NCBI GenBank assembly: GCA_947375185.1
Contig: CANCEU010000024.1
Span: 1 to 39,809 of the forward strand
Direction of reading: 5' to 3'
DNA length: 39,809 nt
DNA from: Chitinophagaceae bacterium
GTDB taxonomy: Bacteria; Bacteroidota; Bacteroidia; Chitinophagales; Chitinophagaceae
Positions 8,992-17,273 of the stretch are shown here, piece by piece. The translations under genes and the position numbers were made by a program. A model generated the notes under the pieces. The model was not told the DNA's origin, ran no database searches, and saw only the letters and a list, made by a program, of their open reading frames with translations. Within the stretch, counting starts at the first letter, position 1, and each line of letters opens with the position of its first letter.

Positions 8992-9543
8992 TTAAATCAC
9001 CTCAAGGGTAAATCGTTTTCCAATAGGACGATAGTTAGGATTTTTTTTCGCTTGCCAATTTCCAATAAACCAAGCAACAATGCCGCCCGCAATTTGTGAA
9101 ATATTTCTACTTCCAAAAACTGGATCTTTATTGATAATAGAGTTGGTGATATTTAAACCTGCATAAAGTGGACCCGCAACTTTTAAAAAAGTACCATTCG
9201 TAAAAACGCTTGTATAATGCCCCTTTTCGTGGGCAATTGAAATGATTTCATTAAAATGTATCGTTAGCTGACCCAGCTTTAAAGTGTCTTCGCTCCAGGT
9301 ACCATATGCGGTTGTGGTTGGCTGTAAGCTATATAGGTTAAGGTGAATAGAGTCTGCTTGAACCTTGTGAACTATTGCTGTAATCCACTGGTGGTTGCTT
9401 AATTCAAGATTAATGTAACTTCCATTAACATAAGAATGAACAATCACACCCTTATCTTTTAAAGCTAAAATAGCTCCACCCTGAGCGCTTAACTTGCTAA
9501 GGCCAAAAAGGAGGATGATAAATATTGAAATAATTTTCTTCAC
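8992..9543 (-). CDS. Hypothetical secreted protein (183 aa)
   Basis: I do not recognise a family. The start is GTG at 9543, giving a clean Sec signal peptide (residues 1-20, ending LSAQ-G), so the product is exported. The mature part is rich in beta-type alternating hydrophobic residues (about 25-115), contains an HEKGHYTS segment, and has a Gly/Ile-rich hydrophobic stretch near 125-160 (AGPLYAGLNITNS, QIAGGIVAWFIGNW) that could associate with a membrane. The C-terminus is basic (KKNPNYRPIGKRFTLEVI). It lies 15 nt downstream of the LysE gene and 21 nt before mtgA, so an envelope role is likely, but this is inference from position only. Confidence 0.75.
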   Translation of the reverse strand: MKKIISIFIILLFGLSKLSAQGGAILALKDKGVIVHSYVNGSYINLELSNHQWITAIVHKVQADSIHLNLYSLQPTTTAYGTWSEDTLKLGQLTIHFNEIISIAHEKGHYTSVFTNGTFLKVAGPLYAGLNITNSIINKDPVFGSRNISQIAGGIVAWFIGNWQAKKNPNYRPIGKRFTLEVI

Positions 9544-9558
9544 AATACAAGTTACGAA

Positions 9559-10197
9559 CTAATAATTTAATGCACTATAAAAAAGTGCTGCACTAAAAAT
9601 TAATATGATAATTCCGGAAAATCTATTAATCCAAATCATTGTTTTTTCGGTAAGCCTTGGTCTTAGAGCACCAGCCAATACTACTTTAATTAAATCAGAA
9701 GTTAATACAAAAAGTAAACAGGTTCCAAATACAATTAGTTTATAGCTGGTAGGGTTTTCGGTTTCAGTGGCATTAGCACCAATAGCTGCAGTCCAGGCAA
9801 ACCAAAATAAAAAAACACTAGGATTAAGCGTGTTCATTAAATATCCCGAAAAGAATATTCCTACTAAATCCCTTTTGCTTAATTCTTTTTGTTTGTCATC
9901 TGGTGCTTCTGTTTGTATCTTTTTAAATAACAATGTATACAATCCCATTAACAATAAAAATCCTGCACCTATCAATGCAACAATTGCTTTGTGCGATAAT
10001 ACAAGTGTAAATAATGCCGTAAAAACATTGCAAACAATTAGTAATGTGATATCACTTGCGGAAACACCCGCTACAAAAGCGTATCCGGCTTTTCGACCAT
10101 TAGTAAGACTTTGTTTTAGTATAGCAAAAATAACAGGGCCAATGGAAATACTTAAAATAAGCCCCAATAACAAGCCCTTTATAATAGGTGCAATCAT
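9559..10197 (-). CDS. LysE/RhtB-family amino-acid exporter
   Basis: An integral membrane protein of 212 residues with about six hydrophobic segments. The N-terminal family signature is visible: LGLILSISIGPVIFAILKQS, where GP in the first helix is the LysE/RhtB hallmark, followed by the basic NGRKAGYAFVAGVSASD segment. A charged cytoplasmic loop (KKIQTEAPDDKQKELSKRD) separates the two halves, and the second half carries NTLNPSVFLFWFAW. Family members export amino acids or homoserine-type compounds; the substrate here is unknown. The start is one base after the GH3 stop codon, so translation is coupled to a gene for an acyl-adenylating enzyme. Export of a GH3-made amino-acid conjugate is an attractive but unproven idea. 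Confidence 0.85.
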   Translation of the reverse strand: MIAPIIKGLLLGLILSISIGPVIFAILKQSLTNGRKAGYAFVAGVSASDITLLIVCNVFTALFTLVLSHKAIVALIGAGFLLLMGLYTLLFKKIQTEAPDDKQKELSKRDLVGIFFSGYLMNTLNPSVFLFWFAWTAAIGANATETENPTSYKLIVFGTCLLFVLTSDLIKVVLAGALRPRLTEKTMIWINRFSGIIILIFSAALFYSALNY

Positions 10198-10198
10198 G

Positions 10199-11719
10199 TT
10201 AATTTTTTGAAATAAAATCCTTCCAATCTTTTAAAAGGTCACCCTTTATCACTCTTGGAAATTTGTGTTGTCCCCCAATCTTTCCCTTGCTTTGCATGAA
10301 AGATAAAAAAACAGATTCTTTTAAGATAGAAACACTAATTTCTTTAAGTGCACTTTTGCGTTCTACCGCATAATCATCATTAAGCGCCACCAGCTTTTCG
10401 TCAATCATGGACGCCAACATTTTTTCATCTAAATTTTGATCACAAGCAATATACCATCTGTGTGCAAAAAAATTATCAAACGGCTCGCCGGTAACACAAT
10501 ATTCGGGAATTGAAATATTTAACTCTTCACTCACCAACTGAATGGCTTTGTTCATATTATCAACACTCAAATGTTCTCCCACTAAACTCAAAAAATGTTT
10601 TGTTCTTCCTGTAATGATAATTTCTGCATTTGCCTTATCAATAAATCTTACTGTGTCTCCAATTAAATAGCGCCATGCACCAGCTACGGTGCTAATTAAA
10701 ATCGCATAGTCTTTTCCCTCTTCTACCTCATGTATCATAAGCGCATCGGGGTTTTCGATCAGCTCACCATCTGCGTCAAAATTGTTTTCATCAAAAGGCA
10801 CAAACTCAAAAAAGATATGTTGATTAAACGAAAGACGCATACCTGCACCGTTTTGTTTATCCTGCCAAGCCAAAAACCCCTCGCTAGCTAAATAAGTTTC
10901 GATATAAGAAATGGGCTTGCCCAATAATTTTTCAAATCCATGTTTATAGGGCTCAAAGCTCACGCCACCATGAACAAAAAAGGCAAGGTTTGGCCAAATC
11001 TCATGTATATTATTAAGTTGGTAGCGCTCAATAATCATCTCAATGCACATTTGTATCCAAGCAGGAACTCCAACAATAAAACCAATATCCCAATTCGGTG
11101 CTTTTTCAACAATCTCTTTTAACTTTTTATTCCAATCTTTTTCTTTTGCAATTTTTCTACCTGGTTTATAAAATGGTTGAAACCAAAACGGTGCTTTTTT
11201 TGCTGTAATTCCACTAAGGTCTCCAGCATAATAGCCTGGCCCTTTTTGTAAATCTGTGCTACCACCCAGCGTTAGCCATCCCTTACCAATACTAGCAAGT
11301 GGAACATCCTTATAATTAAACAAGCTTATTAATTGTTTAATCATAATTACCTTATTGCCTCTCAGTAAATCATTCGTTACAGGAATATATTTACTTGCTG
11401 CCTCACTTGTGCCGCTACTCAATGCAAAAAATTTTATTTTGCCAGGCCAGGTAATATCTGGTTGGCCCTCAAGTGTTTTATGCCACCACTCTTTGTAAAT
11501 CTTATTATAATTGTATGCGGGTACACTTTGTTGAAATGATTTACCTACATGTTTACTTTGTAAAATTTGATCGAAACTAAATTTTTGTCCAAATTCAGTA
11601 TAGCGCGCGCGGCGTAGTAATTTTTTAAGTACGCGTAGTTGCGATCTTCTTGGACTTCGTTGTGGAAGACCTAATGCCTTGTTCAGGCCTTTGGGTAGGT
11701 TAATCTCGAAAATCGGCAT
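10199..11719 (-). CDS. GH3-family acyl-adenylating protein (paralog 1)
   Basis: A 506-residue member of the GH3 (auxin-responsive promoter) family within the ANL adenylating superfamily. Plant relatives adenylate a carboxylic acid and conjugate it to an amino acid; bacterial functions are mostly unknown. Visible motifs are the phosphate-binding loop SSGTSEAASK (101-110), YLASEGFLAWQD, the ATP/hinge segment TVAGAWRYLIGDTVRF, and the C-terminal lid start ITGRTKHFLSLVGEHL. The length equals that of the second copy (36483-38006), and motif order is the same, although the P-loop reads SSGTS rather than SSGTT. ATG 11719 is chosen since a TAnnTTTG box lies 35 nt upstream. It heads a cluster with LysE, the secreted protein and mtgA. 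Confidence 0.9.
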   Translation of the reverse strand: MPIFEINLPKGLNKALGLPQRSPRRSQLRVLKKLLRRARYTEFGQKFSFDQILQSKHVGKSFQQSVPAYNYNKIYKEWWHKTLEGQPDITWPGKIKFFALSSGTSEAASKYIPVTNDLLRGNKVIMIKQLISLFNYKDVPLASIGKGWLTLGGSTDLQKGPGYYAGDLSGITAKKAPFWFQPFYKPGRKIAKEKDWNKKLKEIVEKAPNWDIGFIVGVPAWIQMCIEMIIERYQLNNIHEIWPNLAFFVHGGVSFEPYKHGFEKLLGKPISYIETYLASEGFLAWQDKQNGAGMRLSFNQHIFFEFVPFDENNFDADGELIENPDALMIHEVEEGKDYAILISTVAGAWRYLIGDTVRFIDKANAEIIITGRTKHFLSLVGEHLSVDNMNKAIQLVSEELNISIPEYCVTGEPFDNFFAHRWYIACDQNLDEKMLASMIDEKLVALNDDYAVERKSALKEISVSILKESVFLSFMQSKGKIGGQHKFPRVIKGDLLKDWKDFISKN

Positions 11720-11754
11720 CTACAAATTCGGTTTTTTTCTTTTAAGATTATATA

Positions 11755-11785
11755 CAAAAATAGGAATGTTATTCCACCAAACGAA
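11755..11785 (-). promoter_or_regulatory. Putative promoter of GH3 paralog 1
   Basis: On the minus strand TATTTTTG (11762 down to 11755) matches TAnnTTTG perfectly. TTCG (11785-11782), 19 nt upstream, matches the -33 element at three of four bases. The ATG follows about 35 nt downstream. It is arranged divergently to the box before the inositol-monophosphatase gene, and the two promoters overlap. Confidence 0.5.
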
Positions 11786-11787
11786 GC

Positions 11788-11795
11788 TACTTTTG
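11788..11795 (+). promoter_or_regulatory. -7 element 4 nt before the IMPase start codon
   Basis: TACTTTTG at 11788-11795 is a perfect TAnnTTTG match and is separated from the ATG at 11800 only by TAAT. No good TTTG is present at the expected -33 position (AATG at 11765-11768). If this is the promoter, the mRNA is leaderless or nearly so. Confidence 0.45.
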
Positions 11796-11799
11796 TAAT

Positions 11800-12576
11800 A
11801 TGATTAAAAATACGCTATTCAATGCTATTAAGGCGGGAGCAAACGAGCTAACAAGGTATTTTAACGGAACCTTTACGATTTCAAGCAAGGCAACTATTAA
11901 TGATTTAGTAACCGAGGCAGATCATGCATCAGAGCGCGCAATTTTTAAGGTAATTCAGGACGCACACCCCGACCATTTTATTTTAAGTGAAGAAACGGGC
12001 GCGCTGCCAACGAATTCAAATATAAAATGGATTATTGATCCTATAGATGGCACTATTAACTTTGCAAATGGTATTCCCATTTGTTGTGTAAGCATTGGTG
12101 TCGAAGAAAATGGAGAAATGTTGATGGGCGCTGTTTACAACCCCTTTATGAATGAAATGTTTTTTGCTGAAAAAGGAAAAGGTGCATTTTTAAATGACAA
12201 GCCAATTAAGGTGAGTGACAAGGATAATCTATTAACAAGCTGCTTGGTCACTGGATTTCCTTATCAATATTTAGATGCTGAAAATGGGCCCTTACAAATT
12301 TTTGAAAAATTAATTCGTAAAGCAATACCAGTACGTAGACTAGGTAGCGCAGCGCTTGATTTGTGCTGGACAGCGGCAGGACGGTTTGATGGTTTTTATG
12401 AGCATAAATTACAAGCATGGGATAGTGCTGCAGGATATTTAATAGTTCAAGAAGCAGGCGGTATTGTTACAGATTTAAATGGAGAAAAATTTAATCCATA
12501 TCAGCCCGGAATTATTGCAACCAATGGAAAAATTCACAATCAATTATTAGCGCTAGTAAAAGGCGGCTCTTTATAA
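11800..12576 (+). CDS. suhB: Inositol monophosphatase family protein
   Basis: A Mg-dependent phosphatase of the IMPase/FIG superfamily, 258 residues. The metal-binding motifs are complete: SEETG (Glu64-Glu65), WIIDPIDGTINFANG with Asp80 and Asp83, and the second motif AWDSAAGYLIVQEAGG with Asp208. The best match in style is inositol-1-monophosphatase (SuhB type), but substrates in this superfamily vary, and 3'-nucleotidase (CysQ) or histidinol-phosphatase activity cannot be excluded. The gene begins a two-gene unit with thiL, 9 nt downstream. Its start codon is only 4 nt from a promoter-like box. Confidence 0.9.
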   Translation: MIKNTLFNAIKAGANELTRYFNGTFTISSKATINDLVTEADHASERAIFKVIQDAHPDHFILSEETGALPTNSNIKWIIDPIDGTINFANGIPICCVSIGVEENGEMLMGAVYNPFMNEMFFAEKGKGAFLNDKPIKVSDKDNLLTSCLVTGFPYQYLDAENGPLQIFEKLIRKAIPVRRLGSAALDLCWTAAGRFDGFYEHKLQAWDSAAGYLIVQEAGGIVTDLNGEKFNPYQPGIIATNGKIHNQLLALVKGGSL

Positions 12577-12585
12577 ATTATAAAT

Positions 12586-13617
12586 ATGCAAGAAAGAACA
12601 GAAATTGAAAAACTAGGAGAGTTTGGATTAATCAATCACCTAACATCTAGCTTTGAAACGCAAAATGCATCCACCGTTTTATCAATAGGAGATGACGCTG
12701 CGGTGATTGATCATTTTGGCAAGCAAACAGTTATCACCACCGATTTATTAGTGGAGGGTGTTCACTTTGATTTAATGTACACGCCATTAAAACACTTGGG
12801 TTATAAAGCAGTAGTAGTTAATGTAAGTGATGTGTATGCTATGAATGCGCAACCCACACAAATTACAATGAGCCTAGCTTTCAGCAATCGATTTAGTTTA
12901 GAAGCTTTAGAGGAATTTTATTTAGGTGTGCAAATTGCATGTGAAAAATATGGCGTTGATTTAATAGGAGGAGACACCTCTACTTCTCAAAAGGGATTGG
13001 TTATTTCAGTTACCGCAATTGGTGAAGTTGCGCCAGAAAAATTTGTTAAAAGAAGTACCGCGGAGAGCGGCGATTTAATTTGTGTTTCTGGAGATTTGGG
13101 TGCAGCCTTTTTGGGATTAACATTAATGGAGCGTGAAAAGAAAATATTTTTAGAAAATCCCCAAGTACAACCAACACTTGAAAATGAGGATTATATCGTG
13201 GGGCGTTTATTAAAACCAGAAGCAAGAAAAGATATCATTGAATATTTAGAAACGCAACAAATTATGCCAACCGCAATGATGGACGTAAGCGATGGTTTAA
13301 GTAGTGATATTTTACATATTTGTAAACAAAGCAATTTGGGTTGTAGAATTTATGAAGAAAAAATTCCATTAAACGAAGCAACAAAAGCGGCTGCATTTAA
13401 ATTTGGATTGGACCCAACCGTTTGTGCATTGAATGGTGGAGAAGACTATGAATTATTATTTACCATGAAGCAAGCCGACTATGATAAAATTACTTTACAA
13501 GAAGACATTAGTGTCATAGGATACATGTGTGATGCCGATGAGGGTACAAAAATAATAACCAAAGGAAATAATGTTTTTGATATTAATGCACAGGGCTGGA
13601 ATGCTTTTGCAATTTAA
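12586..13617 (+). CDS. thiL: Thiamine-monophosphate kinase
   Basis: Phosphorylates thiamine monophosphate to the cofactor thiamine pyrophosphate, the last step of thiamine synthesis. The 343-residue protein is of the PurM-like ATPase fold. Visible are the N-terminal GEFGLINHLT, the Mg/ATP motif SIGDDAAVID (33-42), TTDLLVEGVHFDL (51-63), VNVSDVYAMNAQP, GGDTSTS, MMDVSDGLSSDI and the C-terminal NGGEDYELLFT. All are typical of ThiL. It follows the IMPase gene by 9 nt and is convergent with nagA, with only 5 nt between the stop codons. No thiamine synthesis genes or TPP riboswitch were seen nearby. Confidence 0.97.
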   Translation: MQERTEIEKLGEFGLINHLTSSFETQNASTVLSIGDDAAVIDHFGKQTVITTDLLVEGVHFDLMYTPLKHLGYKAVVVNVSDVYAMNAQPTQITMSLAFSNRFSLEALEEFYLGVQIACEKYGVDLIGGDTSTSQKGLVISVTAIGEVAPEKFVKRSTAESGDLICVSGDLGAAFLGLTLMEREKKIFLENPQVQPTLENEDYIVGRLLKPEARKDIIEYLETQQIMPTAMMDVSDGLSSDILHICKQSNLGCRIYEEKIPLNEATKAAAFKFGLDPTVCALNGGEDYELLFTMKQADYDKITLQEDISVIGYMCDADEGTKIITKGNNVFDINAQGWNAFAI

Positions 13618-13622
13618 AGCAA

Positions 13623-14705
13623 CTAGCTAACGATTATTTTAATGAACTGCCGATCTGCGCTTAAACAAAGTAGGTCGGCGGTTTCATTTACATCAATCAT
13701 TGCTTTCATTTTTTCCTTTTGCATAACACGAGCTGGATAAACACTGCACATTTTGATTGCTTCTCCCAAATCCAACCCCACCTCGTTCACTAAATTATTA
13801 ATCGATTTGATTTGTGTTAAGGCTGATCCACTAAGGGTTCCAGCACTTTCATACTTGTCTCCTTCAAGCGTATGCTGGTAAAGACCAGTATTTGTATGTG
13901 TTACCGCATCTGTGATACAAAACAACCGATCACCCATTATTTTTTTTGCAATTTTTATGGCACTAAAATCAACATGGTATCCATCAGCTACCAAACTACA
14001 CATGGCACGTTTGTGGTTAAACAAGGCACCCACCATACCGGGTGCTCTATGTTGAAAGGCGCTCATTGCATTAAATAAATGAGTGGCTACACGAATATTG
14101 TTATTAAAAAATTCATTTGCCAATTCATAACTCGAATTACTGTGACCCGCGGAAACAACAATGCCATTAGCTTGAATTAAGTTAATGATTTCATTTGAGC
14201 AAACTTCGGGTGCTAGCGTTATCATGCTTATCCATTCTTTGCCATAATCTAATAATGCTTGAATCTGTTGAATGCTGGGTGTGTGCAAAACGGTAGCTTG
14301 ATGTGCTCCCTTTTTTGATTCATTAATCCAAGGACCTTCAATATGTAAACCAATACAACCCTTACCACCTTTCAATTTATAATCCTTAACGGCATCAATG
14401 GCTTTATAAATAATTGGATAGGTTTGTGAAGCAATTGTCGGTTGAAAATAAGCCGCCCCGCCTTTTAAACAATACTGATAGATTTTTTCAATACAATCTG
14501 CATCGGGAAATTCAGAAAGCAACTTTCCTGCCGCTCCATAAATTTGTAAATCGATTAGTGCGGGTACTACTAAAGGAAATGCGTTTTTGTGATCGTATTT
14601 TTCTTTACCAATTGAAATAATTTTTCCATTGTTTATTTCAATTGACACTTCGGATATCCAACCACTCCCAGTAAATAATTCTTGTGCAGATATTAACTCA
14701 GACAT
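13623..14705 (-). CDS. nagA: N-acetylglucosamine-6-phosphate deacetylase
   Basis: Removes the acetyl group from GlcNAc-6-phosphate in amino-sugar and peptidoglycan recycling. The protein has 360 residues with the amidohydrolase fold. Metal and catalytic residues by motif are Glu123 (GLHIEGPWINE), His188 (SAGHSN), His209 (ATHLFNAM) and Asp266 (CITDAV). The N-terminal HxH of many amidohydrolases is replaced by QIY (IDLQIYGAAG), as is usual for single-metal NagA enzymes such as that of E. coli (QLN), so this is not a defect. A conserved HRAPGMVGA loop is at 219-227. No nagB or GlcNAc permease is adjacent; the upstream neighbour is the omega-amidase gene, 29 nt away. Confidence 0.96.
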   Translation of the reverse strand: MSELISAQELFTGSGWISEVSIEINNGKIISIGKEKYDHKNAFPLVVPALIDLQIYGAAGKLLSEFPDADCIEKIYQYCLKGGAAYFQPTIASQTYPIIYKAIDAVKDYKLKGGKGCIGLHIEGPWINESKKGAHQATVLHTPSIQQIQALLDYGKEWISMITLAPEVCSNEIINLIQANGIVVSAGHSNSSYELANEFFNNNIRVATHLFNAMSAFQHRAPGMVGALFNHKRAMCSLVADGYHVDFSAIKIAKKIMGDRLFCITDAVTHTNTGLYQHTLEGDKYESAGTLSGSALTQIKSINNLVNEVGLDLGEAIKMCSVYPARVMQKEKMKAMIDVNETADLLCLSADRQFIKIIVS

Positions 14706-14734
14706 AGTTCATTATTTATAATTGATTATGATAA

Positions 14735-15526
14735 TTAACATATTTTAAAATCATCTGCGTCTTTCCAAAAAGGAAATTGCGCCCTGGTGTTATTTACTTC
14801 TTCTTTTTGAAGTGTAATATTAAAAATAGCTTCATCTTGTGCTTGATGATAAAGGACTTCTCCCAAAGGCCCCACTACCATTGAGTTTCCACTATGAGCA
14901 ATTTTGTTTCCATCCTCTCCAACTCGATTCAGTCCAATCGAAAAACATTGATTTTCGATTGCGCGCGCACACAATAATGTTTTCCAAGCATGATTTCTTT
15001 TTTCAGGCCAGTTGGCAACATACAATAAAACATCATACTCTTTTTCTGCTTCCTCATTCATTTGCTGTCGAGCCCAAACGGGAAAACGCAGGTCATAACA
15101 AATTTGTAAATTTATTTTCCACCCCTTCACACTTGCAATTAATCTTTTGTTACCGCTTGAATATTTTTCATCTTCTCCAGCATATGCAAATAAGTGTCGC
15201 TTATCATAATATCCAAGTTGCCCATTGGGCAACATCCAAATAAGCCTATTAAAGTATTTCCCCCCCTCTTCAATAATAATAGAACCCGTAATAATTGCTT
15301 TTTTTTCAGCAGACCATCTACGCATCCAATCAATCGTTTGTCCATCCATAGTTTCTGCAAACCGCTTAGGCTGCATACTAAATCCCGTAGTAAACATTTC
15401 GGGCAACACAATAATTTCGGTAGGCTGATCAATTGAATTGATTTTTTCAGAAAACATAGAAAGGTTTGCTTCTTTATCTTCCCAAAAAAGGCTACTCTGA
15501 ATCAAAGAAAACTTTAAAGATGACAC
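14735..15526 (-). CDS. Carbon-nitrogen hydrolase (Nit2/YafV-like omega-amidase)
   Basis: A nitrilase-superfamily amidase of 263 residues. The catalytic triad is intact: Glu43 (LPEMFTTGFSM), Lys109 (YYDKRHLF) and Cys143 (QICYDLRFPVW). The YDKRHLFAYAGEDEKYSSG and CYDLRFPVWAR segments resemble the YafV/Nit2 group, which hydrolyses alpha-ketoglutaramate and alpha-ketosuccinamate as metabolite repair after transamination. The start is GTG at 15526. A TATCTTTA box (15557-15550, minus strand), one mismatch from the -7 consensus, lies 23 nt upstream, so it may have its own promoter. recX precedes it by 41 nt. Confidence 0.9.
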   Translation of the reverse strand: MSSLKFSLIQSSLFWEDKEANLSMFSEKINSIDQPTEIIVLPEMFTTGFSMQPKRFAETMDGQTIDWMRRWSAEKKAIITGSIIIEEGGKYFNRLIWMLPNGQLGYYDKRHLFAYAGEDEKYSSGNKRLIASVKGWKINLQICYDLRFPVWARQQMNEEAEKEYDVLLYVANWPEKRNHAWKTLLCARAIENQCFSIGLNRVGEDGNKIAHSGNSMVVGPLGEVLYHQAQDEAIFNITLQKEEVNNTRAQFPFWKDADDFKIC

Positions 15527-15567
15527 GGCGGCGTTTTTGCTTTACAAATTAAAGATACAATTACTTG

Positions 15568-16047
15568 CTAAGATCCGGGTTTGTTCAATTTTTGAATTAT
15601 GGGTTGAATGAGCGCCGGCTCAAAGCCACGTTGGTGCAAAAAAGCTTGTGTTTTAGCCATGCGTGATAACCCTCGCTCCCCCTTTAGGGTGGCCCACTTT
15701 TTTGTTGCTAACTCCAATAGCTTGGCTCTGTAGTCGTCTTCGTCAATTGATTTTAATGCCAGTTTTATGTTAAAGGCGCTTACTTTTTTTTGATAAAGGG
15801 CATGATTAATTTTTAATCTACCCCATCCCTTAATTCGAAAATGTCCACCAGCAAAAGAAGTGGCAAAACGCTCTTCATTTAAAAAATTCTCACCAATCAA
15901 ATCCGACAAAATTTCTTCTACTTCGGGCTTTGTCATCCCCAGTTCATAAAGCTTATCCCTAACCTCTTGTTGCGCCCTTTCTTGGTAGGCGCAAAAATGG
16001 CGTATGCTAATAATTGCCTGCTCTTTTCCGATTCTAATTTTTTTCAT
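15568..16047 (-). CDS. recX: Regulatory protein RecX
   Basis: A small modulator that binds RecA filaments and usually limits their extension. The protein has 159 residues and is built of three-helix repeats. Recognisable family segments are RHFCAYQERAQQEVRDKL, EEILSDLIGENFLNEERFA, GWGRLKINHALYQKKV and the C-terminal FLHQRGFEPALIQPII. In many bacteria recX lies directly after recA; here it is about 14 kb away and divergent from dnaN. A TATTTTAG (16073-16066, minus strand) lies 18 nt before the ATG and is a near match to the -7 consensus. Confidence 0.93.
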   Translation of the reverse strand: MKKIRIGKEQAIISIRHFCAYQERAQQEVRDKLYELGMTKPEVEEILSDLIGENFLNEERFATSFAGGHFRIKGWGRLKINHALYQKKVSAFNIKLALKSIDEDDYRAKLLELATKKWATLKGERGLSRMAKTQAFLHQRGFEPALIQPIIQKLNKPGS

Positions 16048-16075
16048 CTATGTCAATAAGTAGTGCTAAAATAGC

Positions 16076-16106
16076 TTTTTAATCTTAACATTTTACATTA
16101 GGTTTG
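16076..16106 (+). promoter_or_regulatory. Putative dnaN promoter
   Basis: TAGGTTTG at 16099-16106 is a perfect TAnnTTTG match, and TTTT at 16076-16079, 19 nt upstream, matches the -33 TTTG at three of four bases. The leader to the dnaN ATG (16156) would be about 42-45 nt. It lies in the divergent recX-dnaN intergenic region. Confidence 0.5.
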
Positions 16107-16155
16107 CCATAGTATAAAAACGTGATTTTTTCAAAAGCCAAACAACAAAAATTCT

Positions 16156-17271
16156 ATGAAATTTATTGTTTCTTCTTCTTCTCTTTTAAAACACCTTCAA
16201 CAAATTTCTGGTGTTATTAACACAAATACGGTATTACCTATTTTGGAAGATTTTTTATTCGAAATAGAAGATAAAAAATTGAATATTGTCGCTACCGATT
16301 TGGAAACGGTGATGCGCGTTCAAATGGAAGTTGAAAGCAAAGCAAATGGTCGTGTGTGTATTCCTGCAAAAATTTTAATTGATTCTTTAAAAAATATTGC
16401 TGATCAACCATTAACTTTTAATATTGATAAAAATTACGCAGTAGAAATTACGAGCGATAATGGAAAGTATAAAGTGATGGGAGAGAATCCTGATAATTTC
16501 CCTAAAGAGCCTACGGCCGATGATACCACAGGGTTTAAGATGACTAGCACAGGATTATTAACGGCTATCAATAAAACATTGTTTGCGGTAAGTGGTGATG
16601 ATTTACGTCCTGCAATGACGGGCGTGTTTTTTGAATTATCAAAAGATAGCGTACAGTTTGTTGCAACCGATGCACATCGCTTGGTAAGATATAAAAGAAC
16701 AGATGCGAAGGCAACACAAAACGCAAGTTTTATTGTTCCCAAAAAACCATTGAACTTATTAAAGAACGCTTTACCAGATAATGAAGATCCAATCACAATT
16801 AGTTTTAACAACAATCACTTATTTGTAGATCATGGTTCAACACAATTAATATGTCGTTTGATTGATGCTCGTTTCCCAGATTATAAAGTAGTTATTCCAA
16901 ATGATAATCCTTATAGATTAACCGTAAACAAGCATGATTTCCAAAATGCATTGCGTCGCGTAAATGTATTTAGTAATAAGAGTACCAACCAGGTTGCTTT
17001 AAATATTACAGGTAATGAATTACAAATGGCTGCTCAAGATATCGACTTCAGTTTTGAAGGAAATGAGCGTATGAGTTGCGAATACCAAGGAGAGGACATT
17101 CAAATTGCATTTAATGCTAAATTCTTAATCGAAATGTTGAATGCTGCCGATACCGATGATGTGTATTTAGAATTATCAACACCAAGCAAGGCGGGCTTAA
17201 TTAAACCATCGGAACAAGCTCCAGGTGAGGATTTATTGATGCTAGTGATGCCTTTAATGTTAAACAACTAA
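16156..17271 (+). CDS. dnaN: DNA polymerase III beta subunit (sliding clamp)
   Basis: The ring-shaped processivity clamp that tethers the replicative polymerase and other DNA enzymes. The 371-residue protein has the usual three-domain length. Recognisable parts are the N-terminal MKFIVSSSSLLKHLQQISGV, TVLPILEDFLFE, FVATDAHRLVRYK, and the C-terminal LMLVMPLMLNN, which matches the conserved PMR/PML-type terminus near the clamp-binding pocket. It is not next to dnaA or recF here, unlike in many bacteria. It is followed by a 139-nt region with three hairpins, the last of which is an intrinsic terminator. Confidence 0.98.
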   Translation: MKFIVSSSSLLKHLQQISGVINTNTVLPILEDFLFEIEDKKLNIVATDLETVMRVQMEVESKANGRVCIPAKILIDSLKNIADQPLTFNIDKNYAVEITSDNGKYKVMGENPDNFPKEPTADDTTGFKMTSTGLLTAINKTLFAVSGDDLRPAMTGVFFELSKDSVQFVATDAHRLVRYKRTDAKATQNASFIVPKKPLNLLKNALPDNEDPITISFNNNHLFVDHGSTQLICRLIDARFPDYKVVIPNDNPYRLTVNKHDFQNALRRVNVFSNKSTNQVALNITGNELQMAAQDIDFSFEGNERMSCEYQGEDIQIAFNAKFLIEMLNAADTDDVYLELSTPSKAGLIKPSEQAPGEDLLMLVMPLMLNN

Positions 17272-17273
17272 TT

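Noticed and set aside
9767..10210. Plus-strand 147-codon frame opposite the LysE gene
   Set aside because: Antisense of a clear membrane protein gene; composition is that of a reverse complement and no promoter or motif supports it.
12577..12585. TPP riboswitch before thiL
   Set aside because: Only 9 nt separate thiL from the preceding gene, and no thi-box-like sequence is seen before the IMPase gene.
13623..14705. NagA with a missing HxH metal motif as a possible broken enzyme
   Set aside because: Single-metal NagA enzymes such as that of E. coli also lack HxH; the Glu, His, His and Asp residues used are all present.
14839..15243. Plus-strand 134-codon frame opposite the nitrilase gene
   Set aside because: Antisense shadow of a gene with an intact Glu-Lys-Cys triad; rich in His, Phe and Leu as expected for reverse-strand reading.
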